From Streptomyces klenkii (GTDB lineage: Bacteria > Actinomycetota > Actinomycetes > Streptomycetales > Streptomycetaceae), in the NCBI RefSeq assembly GCF_003626645.1, contig NZ_RBAM01000001.1:248001-312000 (forward strand): DNA of 64,000 bases, given 5' to 3'. The notes under the pieces were generated by a model. It made no database searches. It was not told where the DNA came from and saw only the letters and a list, made by a program, of their open reading frames with translations. Positions 28,276 to 36,415 of this stretch are shown piece after piece (within the stretch, counting starts at the first letter, position 1; the number at the start of each line of letters is the position of its first letter). Made by a program: the position numbers and the translations under genes.

Positions 28276-28918
28276 ACTCTCCCCGTAGAGTCCAGTGACC
28301 GACGCGGACGACACCGGTGGGCGTGATGAGCGCGAATCGCCGAAGGTGAATCACCAAAGGCGAAGGTGAAGAGGGGGGTGAGAAGTCCGGAGGGCGTCTG
28401 CGAAGTCTGGAGGGTGTCTGCGCTGGTGGCATGATCATTTCAGGCCTTGGCCGATGCCGATTGTTGAGGGTGGGACGGGATCGTGTCAATGGACCAACAT
28501 CAGCCAACGCCCGGGGCCTCAAACGTCCTTGAGGCGGACGTCGACGCCCGAGGGAACGACGGCCTCGTCGGCCCGTACGGCCGGCAACCTGGAGCGACTC
28601 CCGGTGGCGGAAAGTCGCCCGCTCCGGGCGGGGGCGGCTGCGGCGGCGACCGGCCCTGGACGCATGGGCGTGGAAGGTTTACCGGCCCTTCAAGCCGGAG
28701 CCCGCTGCCCGTGCCGCATCCGTCGACTGCCGCGGCGCGCCCCGGCTCTTCGGGCAGCGGCGGGTCGCGCGACGGGTCGGAAGGTCGCCCATGTGGCGGA
28801 ATGAGCGCAACCGTATGCCCCGGAATCGGTTGCCCTTCAGCGAGGCGCCGGTTCTGCACGTGAGGACAGAGTGCGGTGGCGCCCCGAATTCTGCCGGTCC
28901 CGTTTTCAGGAGGTCACG
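28276..28918. promoter_or_regulatory. Divergent upstream region of the NRPS operon, no gene recognised
   Basis: These 643 bp lie between the NRPS operon start (leftward) and a secreted-peptide gene (rightward). I see no convincing gene: open frames here have no ribosome binding site, no family signature and ordinary high-GC shadow composition. The stretch 28345-28460 is less GC-rich than its surroundings, holds two tandem 20-bp repeats and degenerate GAAGGTGAA motifs, and is the likely promoter and control region of the NRPS operon. Confidence 0.5.
28382..28421. repeat. Two tandem 20-bp direct repeats upstream of the NRPS operon
   Basis: Two head-to-tail copies of GAAGTCYGGAGGGYGTCTGC differ at two positions. 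They begin 107 bp upstream of the NRPS start codon. Direct repeats at this distance could be operator half-sites for a pathway regulator, though no such regulator is encoded next to them. Confidence 0.75.
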
Positions 28919-28924
28919 TTGTCC

Positions 28925-29179
28925 GTGCGAAGGATTTCCGTCCTGGGCGCCGTAGCTGGAGCGCTCGTCCTGTCGGCCGTGGCCGCAGGCCATGCTTTCG
29001 GCGAAGAAGTTTCGGCACCCGCCGCCGAAAGTGCACCCGGGCCCGGACCCGGGCCCAGGCCCGGCCCTCGCCCCGGGCCCGTACCCGACGCCGGAAACGT
29101 GGGACGTCCGGTATCGGTGCCGACTCAATTGGTCGGGATGGACATCAATCCCCTCAGCCTGCTGATCCCTGGCGTGTGA
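28925..29179 (+). CDS. Small secreted Pro/Gly-rich peptide
   Basis: An 84-aa protein of unknown function. It starts with a typical Sec signal peptide (short arginine-containing n-region, hydrophobic VLGAVAGALVLSAVAAG, probable cleavage after AxA-like GHA). The mature part is a proline-glycine-arginine repeat (PGPGPGPRPGPRPGPVP) followed by a hydrophobic C-terminus ending LVGMDINPLSLLIPGV. AGGAGGT at 28909-28915 is the ribosome binding site. Either GTG at 28925 or TTG at 28919 is the start; I prefer GTG for its spacing. It is transcribed away from the NRPS operon. The Pro-Gly repeat suggests an extended, cell-wall-spanning or surface peptide; no family was recognised. Confidence 0.6.
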   Translation: MRRISVLGAVAGALVLSAVAAGHAFGEEVSAPAAESAPGPGPGPRPGPRPGPVPDAGNVGRPVSVPTQLVGMDINPLSLLIPGV

Positions 29180-29252
29180 AACAGCGTGACGGCGCGGAGA
29201 GCTTACGGACGGCCGGGCGGCCCGGGCCGCCCGGGCGCCCCGGCCGCGTCCG

Positions 29253-29891
29253 TCACGGGGCCGCGGCCCGGAGGGCGTCGACGCTGCCGGACATGATGGT
29301 GCGGATGTGTTCGGTGATGTGCTCGGCCGGCCAGTCCCACCAGGCGAGTTCCAGGAGACGTGCGACGTCGGCGTCGTCGTAGCGGCGGCGGATCAGCCGG
29401 GCGGGGTTGCCCCCGGCGATTCCGTAGTCGGGGACGTCGTCCACGACGACGGAGCCCGAGGCGATGACGGCGCCGTGCCCGATGCGGACACCGGGCATGA
29501 CCGTGACTCCGTGCCCGAACCACACGTCGTTGCCGACCACCGTGTCGCCGCGGACGGGCAGACCGGTGATGAGGTCCATGTGCTCGGCCCACGAGCCGCC
29601 CATGATGGGGAACGGGAAGGTCGAGGGGCCGTCCATGCGGTGGTTGGCGCCGTTCATGATGAACCGCACCCCCGTGCCCAGAGCGCAGAACTTGCCGATG
29701 ACCAGCTTCTCCGGCCCGTAGTGATAGAGCACGTTCCGCGTCTCGAACGCGGTCGCGTCGTCCGGGTCGTCGTAGTAGGAGTACTCGCCGACCTCGATCA
29801 GCGGGGAGGTGACCAGCGGCTTGAGCAGGACGACACGCGGCTGACCCGGCATCGGGTGGAGCACGGTGGGATCGGCGGGAACAGCCGGCAT
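29253..29891 (-). CDS. Vat/CatB-type O-acetyltransferase (xenobiotic acetyltransferase)
   Basis: About 212 aa. A left-handed beta-helix acetyltransferase of the Vat/CatB group, which moves acetyl from acetyl-CoA to hydroxyls of streptogramin A, chloramphenicol or related compounds. Signatures are LHPMPGQPRV near the N-terminus, VGEYSYYDDP, the catalytic-His region FIMNGANHRMDG, and hexapeptide repeats (VVGNDVWFGHGVTVMPGVRIGHGAVIASGSVV). The family start corresponds to about 29891; an ATG at 29936 is possible and neither has a strong ribosome binding site. Enzymes of this type are common in actinomycetes and often have no proven antibiotic substrate. Here it could acetylate a hydroxyl of the local peptide or polyketide, or give resistance; that is inference. 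Confidence 0.9.
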   Translation of the reverse strand: MPAVPADPTVLHPMPGQPRVVLLKPLVTSPLIEVGEYSYYDDPDDATAFETRNVLYHYGPEKLVIGKFCALGTGVRFIMNGANHRMDGPSTFPFPIMGGSWAEHMDLITGLPVRGDTVVGNDVWFGHGVTVMPGVRIGHGAVIASGSVVVDDVPDYGIAGGNPARLIRRRYDDADVARLLELAWWDWPAEHITEHIRTIMSGSVDALRAAAP

Positions 29892-30006
29892 GACGGACAC
29901 CAACCTCTCGGAACCTGTGGGGGCGCCCATGATCATATTCCGGGCGGTGCGGCAGCCGCTGCTCCTTTTCGCCGCACCGCGCGGCCGTTGGCCGGGGCCG
30001 GGTCAG

Positions 30007-30030
30007 CCCTTGGATCAGCCCTTGGATCAG
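30007..30030. repeat. 12-bp tandem repeat downstream of a hydrolase gene
   Basis: Two perfect copies of CCCTTGGATCAG lie side by side just beyond the stop codon of the dienelactone-hydrolase gene, followed by further GGGTCAG motifs. It is non-coding and of unknown role. Confidence 0.7.
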
Positions 30031-30050
30031 CTGTCGGGTCAGGCGCCGGG

Positions 30051-30803
30051 TCAGCCGTCGGCGAGGGTGCGGGCGAAGAGTTGCAGCATGCGGTCCCAGT
30101 GCGTTTCGTCCCCGGAGGGGCTGTAGACCGCCGTGTCGGACATGGTGAAGCCGTGGTCCGTGTCCGGGTAGACCTCGCTGGTGTAGCGAACGCCGGCCTC
30201 GTCGAGGGCCTTGTTCAGCGCGGCCACGGCCTCGGGAGGCATCGCCTCGTCGCGCTCGGCGAGACCGAAGTGGATCTCGGCAGTGAGGTTCGGCGCGAGG
30301 CGGTGCGGGCTGTCGGGCTCGTCGGTGACAAGGCGGCCGGGGTGGAAGCAGGCGACGCCCGCCACGTCCCGGTGCTCCGCCGCCGTGCGCAGGGCCAGGC
30401 CGGCCCCCATGCAGTAGCCGACGACACCGACGCGGCCCGTCGCGACCTCGGGCTGGGCGGCCAGGAAGCTCAGGTAGACGTCGGCGTCGAGGGCGGCTCG
30501 CGCGGGCGTGTGCTCTTGGAGCAGCGGCATGATGCGGCCGAAGAACGCCGCCCGCTCCTCCGCCGACGTCAGGTCGGGCACCTCGAGCACGGGCGCCGCG
30601 CCGCGCCGGTAGAAGACGTTGGGGACGAGGACGTAGTAGCCGTGCTCCGCAAGGCGCTCCGCCATCGCCCTGATCACGGGGCGGATCCCGAAGATGTCCG
30701 TGTAGAGCAGCACGCCCGGGCGGGCGCCGCCCTCGTCGGGGACGGCGACGAAGGCATCGGCCGTACCGTCGGGAGTCGGGATCTCCACCATCCTGGTCTG
30801 CAT
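30051..30803 (-). CDS. Dienelactone hydrolase family protein
   Basis: A 250-aa cytoplasmic alpha/beta hydrolase of the dienelactone hydrolase group. The nucleophile elbow GYCMGAG carries the Cys typical of the family. The N-terminal PGVLLYTDIFGIRP segment, with its conserved DIFG, and the C-terminal catalytic His in DTDHGFTM are also visible. The ATG at 30803 is preceded by AGAGGT at a good distance. Members hydrolyse dienelactones in aromatic degradation, but many actinomycete copies act on unknown esters or lactones. Its upstream region holds two GTCATCAGC repeats. It is flanked by the acetyltransferase downstream and a pseudogene pair upstream, so its link to either biosynthetic cluster is uncertain. 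Confidence 0.92.
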   Translation of the reverse strand: MQTRMVEIPTPDGTADAFVAVPDEGGARPGVLLYTDIFGIRPVIRAMAERLAEHGYYVLVPNVFYRRGAAPVLEVPDLTSAEERAAFFGRIMPLLQEHTPARAALDADVYLSFLAAQPEVATGRVGVVGYCMGAGLALRTAAEHRDVAGVACFHPGRLVTDEPDSPHRLAPNLTAEIHFGLAERDEAMPPEAVAALNKALDEAGVRYTSEVYPDTDHGFTMSDTAVYSPSGDETHWDRMLQLFARTLADG

Positions 30804-30824
30804 ACAGGCACCTCTTCCACAGTG

Positions 30825-30853
30825 GTCATCAGCAGTAATCGGTAGTCATCAGC
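30825..30853. promoter_or_regulatory. Two GTCATCAGC direct repeats upstream of the hydrolase
   Basis: The 9-bp word GTCATCAGC occurs at 30825 and 30845, exactly 20 bp apart (about two helical turns), within 50 bp upstream of the dienelactone-hydrolase start. The phasing suits a regulator binding one face of the DNA, but no regulator can be named. Confidence 0.4.
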
Positions 30854-30934
30854 CGTCTCACGGCCGTGCCTTGAGGATGCTAGTCAGGATCCGTCCGGAG
30901 CGGCCCCTTCCGCGCCCGCAAGTGGCAAGCCCCA

Positions 30935-31178
30935 CTACGCCTCGTCGTAGGCCGCCCACCCCGCCAGGCCGAATCCGCTGCCCTCCTCGCGGACTTCCAG
31001 GGCGCCCGCCCCGCCGAAGTGCGCGGGGACGACCAGCTCGCGCTCGGCCGCGGCCCGTTCGAGGATGCGGCGGCGGCTGGCCGTCGCCTGCTCCTGGTCG
31101 AGACAGAAGCAGCTGTTGCGGGACGGGTGGAGGACCTGCACCGGGCTGTGGATCAGATCGCCGACGAAGACGGCCCGG
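30935..31178 (-). pseudogene. Metallo-beta-lactamase-fold hydrolase remnant (C-terminal end only)
   Basis: On the minus strand the last ~80 codons of an MBL-fold hydrolase are intact: RAVFVGDLIHSPVQV with the metal-binding Asp-x-x-His region, SCFCLDQEQA, a basic RRRILERAA helix, then LVVPAHFGGAG with the last metal-ligand His, and a normal stop codon. Reading upstream, homology stops abruptly at about 31178, inside what should be the middle of the gene, and runs into sequence belonging to an AraC gene on the other strand. The N-terminal HxHxDH motif is missing, so no active enzyme can be made. Confidence 0.75.
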
Positions 31179-31481
31179 TCGGCGCTGCACGCGGACCCGG
31201 CCGCGCCGTGGACCAGCGAGCGCCTGGCCGCCGAGGCGGGCGTCTCCCGCCCGACCCTGGCACGCCGGTTCACCGCCATGGTCGGCCGGCCTCCGATGAC
31301 GTACCTGACCTGGTGGCGCCTGACCTTCGCCGCCACGCTGCTCCGCGACACCCAGGACACGCTCGCGGCCATCGCCCGCCGCGTCGGCTACGGCAGTCCG
31401 TACGCGCTCTCCTACGCTTTCAGCAGGGAGTTCGGCACGACGCCGGGGCGCTACCGTGCGCAGTTGCCGGCCGGTCGCTGA
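31179..31481 (+). pseudogene. AraC-family regulator remnant (C-terminal HTH only)
   Basis: About 100 codons of an AraC C-terminal DNA-binding domain are intact, with both helix-turn-helix units (LAAEAGVSRPTLARRF and IARRVGYGSPYALSYAFSRE) and the GTTPGRYR ending. Recognisable homology begins at about 31182 (ALHADPAAPWT). The cupin sensor domain and the true start are missing; the preceding bases are the antisense of the MBL-fold remnant. The frame is open upstream, so a short chimeric protein could be translated from 31065, but without a clear ribosome binding site. I read it as a deletion product. Confidence 0.7.
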
Positions 31482-31519
31482 GCGGACCGGTTCCTCCGCC
31501 GCGGGCGGCAAAAAACAAA

Positions 31520-31545
31520 GGCAAGGAGCTTTCCCGCTCCTCGCC
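31520..31545 (+). terminator. Hairpin downstream of the AraC remnant
   Basis: The arms GGCAAGGAGC and GCTCCTCGCC flank a six-base loop, with one mismatch. An AT-richer stretch (ACTCTTAACTTATAG) follows. Placement 40 bp after the stop codon suits a rho-independent terminator for the old AraC transcript. Confidence 0.55.
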
Positions 31546-31566
31546 ACTCTTAACTTATAGCGCATG

Positions 31567-31589
31567 GGGGGCCTTGCGGCAAGGCCCCC
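31567..31589. terminator. Perfect 11-bp palindrome before the FAD monooxygenase
   Basis: GGGGGCCTTGC and GCAAGGCCCCC are perfect reverse complements around one central G, giving a very stable hairpin (practical loop of three to five bases). No U-run follows. It may be a GC-type terminator or a 5'-UTR structure, about 100 bp upstream of the monooxygenase start. Confidence 0.5.
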
Positions 31590-31651
31590 GTCATGGCGCA
31601 GAATCACCGTCCTAAGCCCGGGCGCAAGCCCGGAGACAGGCCCGGACCTGA

Positions 31652-33118
<1,467 letters not shown>

Positions 33119-33230
33119 GTCGCCCCGGCCTGAGTCACCTGATCGGGTGAGCTCGCTCCCTCTTGCGGGTAGGGGCGAGTGCACCGGGCAGCCTCTCCGG
33201 GAGGCTGCCCGGACGGGAGGAGTCGCTGTC

Positions 33231-34526
33231 ATGGCACCAGGGCCCACCCGAGCCGGCTGGACCGATGTCGTGCGATTGCTCGTCATCGGCATGCTCCCTA
33301 CCGTCGTGCAGGGAGCCTGTCTCCGCCGCCCCCTCGCCGTCAGGCTGATCTCCGCACTGGACACCCACGCCTGGGGCTGCCGGATCCTGGACGACTTGCG
33401 CGAGCGCCACGGCCCGGGGCCGGTGCTCGTCTCCGTCTTCGGCAGGAAAGCGCTCGTCCTTCTCTCCGCCGACGACGTCCGCCGCGTGCTGAGCGAGACC
33501 AACGTGTCGTTCACGACGGCCAATCGCGAGAAGGCGGCCGCCCTGTCGCACTTCGAGCCCGGCGCCCTGCTGATCACCCCGGGCGCCCTCAAGGCGGAGC
33601 GGCGCACGTTCAACGAGGCCGCCATCGAACGCTGCGTGGCCGGGCCGTGGTTCCACGAAGCCTGCCGGGCAGCCGTCGAGGAAGAGATCCGCCCGCTGCT
33701 CGCCGGGCACACGCTCACCTATGACCGGTTCCGTGCCGCCTACCAGCGCATCGTGCGCCGGATCGTCTTCGGTGACGCGGCCCGTGATGACGAGCGCATC
33801 ACCGAGCTGCGGGACAAGCTGCGCAGCGACGGCAACTGGTTCATGCTGCACCGCAAGCGCCACCGCCTGCGCGCCGAGCTGTTCGTCCGCTGCCGGCGCT
33901 ACGTCGATCTGCCCGAGCCGGGCGGGCTGGCCCGTGCGGTGCGCGCCACTCCCGCCGCCGCCGAGATCGATCCCGTGGCCCAGATGCAGCACTGGTTCTT
34001 CGCCTTCGACGCCTCTCCCGTCGCCGACTACCTCACGCTCGGCCTCCTCGCCTGCCGCCCGCAGCAGTCGGCCAAGGCCCGCACGGACCGTGCGTATCTG
34101 CGGGCCTGCGTCATGGAGGCGCAGCGGCTGTGGCCCACGACCCTGGCCCTCGTACGCGACAGCACCGTCGAGACGCAGTGGCCGGGAGGCTGGACCCTCC
34201 CGGCGGGTACAGCGGTGTTCTCCGCCAGCCCGTTCTTCCACCGTGACGCCCGGCACCTGCCGTACGCCGACCGGTTCGAACCCGAAGTGTGGCTCGACGG
34301 GCGGGCCGACGCGGAGTGGTCGATCGCACCGTTCAGCCACGGCCCCGCCGAGTGCCTCGGCAAGGAGATCGTTCTCTCCACCAGTGCCACGGTTCTGACC
34401 GGGCTGCTCGGCAGCGACTGGCGCATCACGTCGCCGCACCGCCTCGGCCCCGGGCGGCCTCTCCCGCGCACCGCCGATCACACGTCGCTGCGGTTCGCGG
34501 CCGGCCGCGGGCCCGGCCCGGGCTGA
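33231..34526 (+). CDS. Cytochrome P450
   Basis: A 431-aa P450. The haem-cysteine loop FSHGPAECLG fits the FxxGxxxCxG signature. The K-helix pair is EAQR within CVMEAQRLWPT. The I-helix segment is FAFDASP, where the usual A/G-G-x-D/E-T-T oxygen-activating Thr is replaced by Ala, followed by Ser. A hydrophobic N-terminal stretch (VVRLLVIGMLPTVV) precedes the globular part and could associate with membrane. The ATG at 33231 has GGGAGGAG eight bases upstream; an ATG at 33147 lacks a site. The gene lies 112 bp after the monooxygenase, and 150 bp before the PfaD gene with a repeat array in between. It could oxidise the fatty product of the PUFA-type synthase. Confidence 0.93.
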   Translation: MAPGPTRAGWTDVVRLLVIGMLPTVVQGACLRRPLAVRLISALDTHAWGCRILDDLRERHGPGPVLVSVFGRKALVLLSADDVRRVLSETNVSFTTANREKAAALSHFEPGALLITPGALKAERRTFNEAAIERCVAGPWFHEACRAAVEEEIRPLLAGHTLTYDRFRAAYQRIVRRIVFGDAARDDERITELRDKLRSDGNWFMLHRKRHRLRAELFVRCRRYVDLPEPGGLARAVRATPAAAEIDPVAQMQHWFFAFDASPVADYLTLGLLACRPQQSAKARTDRAYLRACVMEAQRLWPTTLALVRDSTVETQWPGGWTLPAGTAVFSASPFFHRDARHLPYADRFEPEVWLDGRADAEWSIAPFSHGPAECLGKEIVLSTSATVLTGLLGSDWRITSPHRLGPGRPLPRTADHTSLRFAAGRGPGPG

Positions 34527-34550
34527 GGCGGGCCCGGCACCCACCCGCTC

Positions 34551-34665
34551 CGACCCTCTGAACAAGACGTCTCCGACCTTCTGAGCAAGACGTCTCGGAC
34601 CATCTGAGTAAGACCTCTCGGATCATCCGCACAAGACGTCTCGGACCCTCTGCACAAGACGTATG
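34551..34665. repeat. Five 23-bp direct repeats upstream of the PUFA-type operon
   Basis: Five head-to-tail units with an exact 23-bp period; the core CAAGACGTCTCGGAC starts at 34563, 34586, 34609, 34632 and 34655. Copies 1, 2 and 4 keep the palindromic centre GACGTC. Copy 3 has GACCTC and copy 5 reads GACGTATG, running into the ribosome binding region of the PfaD gene. The period is not a multiple of three and there is no ORF, so the array is non-coding. Its placement directly between the P450 stop and the PfaD start suggests operator iterons controlling the operon. Confidence 0.92.
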
Positions 34666-34677
34666 GGGACGCATGCC

Positions 34678-36306
34678 ATGACGACTGCCTCTCCGGCCCC
34701 CACCGCAGCCGCCACCGCGTGGTATCCGGGTGACCGCCCGGCCGCCTTCACACCGCCGCAGATCCTGAGCACGGCGGTCGTCATCAGAGAAGCCGTCCAC
34801 CTCGTGACCGCCCCCGCGGAACCGGGCATCGGGATCGGCGTAGGCGGTTCGACGGGCCCGGCCGCGCCCGCCCAGCAGGCGCTGCACCTGATCGGCACCC
34901 TGCCGCCGCTCTACCCGGAGTGGCTGGGAGACCGCTCCTTCGGCGAGGCACACGGCGTGCGGTTCCCCTACGTCGCCGGAGAGATGGCAGGCGGCATCGC
35001 GACCGCGGCCATGGTCACCGCCATGGCCCGCGCCGGCATGCTCGGCTTCTTCGGCGCTGCCGGGCTGTATCCGGACCGCGTCGAACGGGAAGTGGCCGAG
35101 CTGGCCTCCGGACTCGCGGGCAAGCCGAACTGGGGGATCAACCTCATCCACTCGCCCGGTGAGCCGCTGCTGGAGGAACAGGTCGCCGAGATCGCGCTGC
35201 GCCACCGCGTGCCCGCCGTCTCCGCCTCCGCGTTCATGTCGCTCACCCCCGCGGTGATCAGAACGGCCGTCAGCGGGCTGCACCGCGGACCGCAGGGGCG
35301 GGTCCTGCGCCGTACGCGCCTGTTCGCCAAGGTGTCCCGGCCCGAGGTCGCGGAACCCTTCATGTCACCGGCCCCTCGCCCCCTGGTGCGCGCCCTCGTG
35401 GAACGGGGGCAGCTGACCGAGGACGAGGCGGAGCTGGCCGCCCGGGTGCCCGTCGCGGAGGACGTCACCGTCGAGGCGGACAGCGGCGGGCACACCGACA
35501 ACCGCCCGCTCACCGTCCTGCTGCCGGCCATGCTGGCGATGCGGGACGAGCTCACGGCCCGGTACGGCTACGACCGCGGCATCAGGATCGGGGCGGCGGG
35601 CGGGCTGGGCACGCCCGCCGCGGTCGCCGGAGCATTCGCCCTGGGCGCGGCGTACGTGCTGACCGGCTCCGTCAACCAGGCCGCCCGCGAGTCGGGGCTG
35701 TCGGACGACGCGAAGGCGATGCTCGCGCAGGCCGACGTCGCCGACGTGACCATGGCGCCCGCGGCCGACATGTTCGAGCTCGGAATCAAGGTCCAGGTGC
35801 TGCGCCGCGGAACGCTCTTCGCCGCGCGCGCCACCCGGCTCTACGAGCTCTACCACGACCACGAGAGCTGGGAGGAGATCCCGCCCCGGCAGCGAGCCCG
35901 GGTCGAGCAGGAGATATTCAAGGCGCCGTTCGACGACGTCTGGGCCGAGACCCGGCGCTTCTGGCAGCGGCAGGACCCGTCCCGGCTCCGCAAGGCCGAG
36001 CAGGACCCCCGGCACCGGATGGCGCTGGCCTTCCGCTGGTACCTGGGCAAGTCGAGCCGCTGGGCGGTGTCCGGGAACACCGAGCGCCGTGCGGACTACC
36101 AGGTCTGGTGCGGCCCGGCCATGGGAGCGTTCAACCGCTGGGCGGCGGACAGCTTCCTCGCCGGGCTGGGCGGGCGCGAGGTGGTCCAGATCGCACTGAA
36201 CCTCCTGGAGGGCGCGGCCGTCCTCACCCGAGCTCATCAACTGCGCAGCCACGGCGTCGCGGTGCCCGCCGCCGCGTTCGCTTTCCGGCCCCGGCGGCTC
36301 GCCTAG
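34678..36306 (+). CDS. PfaD-type trans-acting enoyl reductase of a PUFA-like synthase
   Basis: A 542-aa FMN-dependent TIM-barrel enoyl reductase of the PfaD/FabK-like group. It shows the glycine-rich PYVAGEMAGGIATAAMV, the NWGINLIHSP segment, VEADSGGHTDNRPL (the EADSGGHTD signature of the 2-nitropropane-dioxygenase-like fold) and the phosphate-binding GIRIGAAGGLGTPAA plus AAYVLTGSVNQ. The C-terminal part (KSSRWAVSGNTERRADYQVWCGPAMGAFN) is characteristic of PfaD. It reduces the enoyl intermediate during chain elongation in trans to the megasynthase. ATG 34678 follows GGGGA by eight bases; an in-frame ATG at 34663 is closer to the repeats. First gene of the three-gene operon. Confidence 0.95.
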   Translation: MTTASPAPTAAATAWYPGDRPAAFTPPQILSTAVVIREAVHLVTAPAEPGIGIGVGGSTGPAAPAQQALHLIGTLPPLYPEWLGDRSFGEAHGVRFPYVAGEMAGGIATAAMVTAMARAGMLGFFGAAGLYPDRVEREVAELASGLAGKPNWGINLIHSPGEPLLEEQVAEIALRHRVPAVSASAFMSLTPAVIRTAVSGLHRGPQGRVLRRTRLFAKVSRPEVAEPFMSPAPRPLVRALVERGQLTEDEAELAARVPVAEDVTVEADSGGHTDNRPLTVLLPAMLAMRDELTARYGYDRGIRIGAAGGLGTPAAVAGAFALGAAYVLTGSVNQAARESGLSDDAKAMLAQADVADVTMAPAADMFELGIKVQVLRRGTLFAARATRLYELYHDHESWEEIPPRQRARVEQEIFKAPFDDVWAETRRFWQRQDPSRLRKAEQDPRHRMALAFRWYLGKSSRWAVSGNTERRADYQVWCGPAMGAFNRWAADSFLAGLGGREVVQIALNLLEGAAVLTRAHQLRSHGVAVPAAAFAFRPRRLA

Positions 36307-36415
36307 GAGCCCCCGGACCCGCCCGGCGCCGCCGGGCCGGCCGTGCGCCCTGCCACCGACCGCCACCGCTGTCCACCGACTTCCACCGCCCCGCCCCGCG
36401 ACACGAGGACACACC

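Noticed and set aside
28454-28863. Several overlapping open frames between the NRPS and the secreted-peptide gene
   Set aside because: No ribosome binding site, no family motif, and they overlap each other on both strands; treated as non-coding.
31065-31481. An intact AraC-type regulator
   Set aside because: Only the C-terminal DNA-binding domain has homology; the upstream residues are antisense to the MBL-fold remnant, so it is called a pseudogene.
34551-34665. The 23-bp repeats as a CRISPR array
   Set aside because: Units are directly adjacent with no spacers, are shorter than usual CRISPR repeats, and no cas genes are present.
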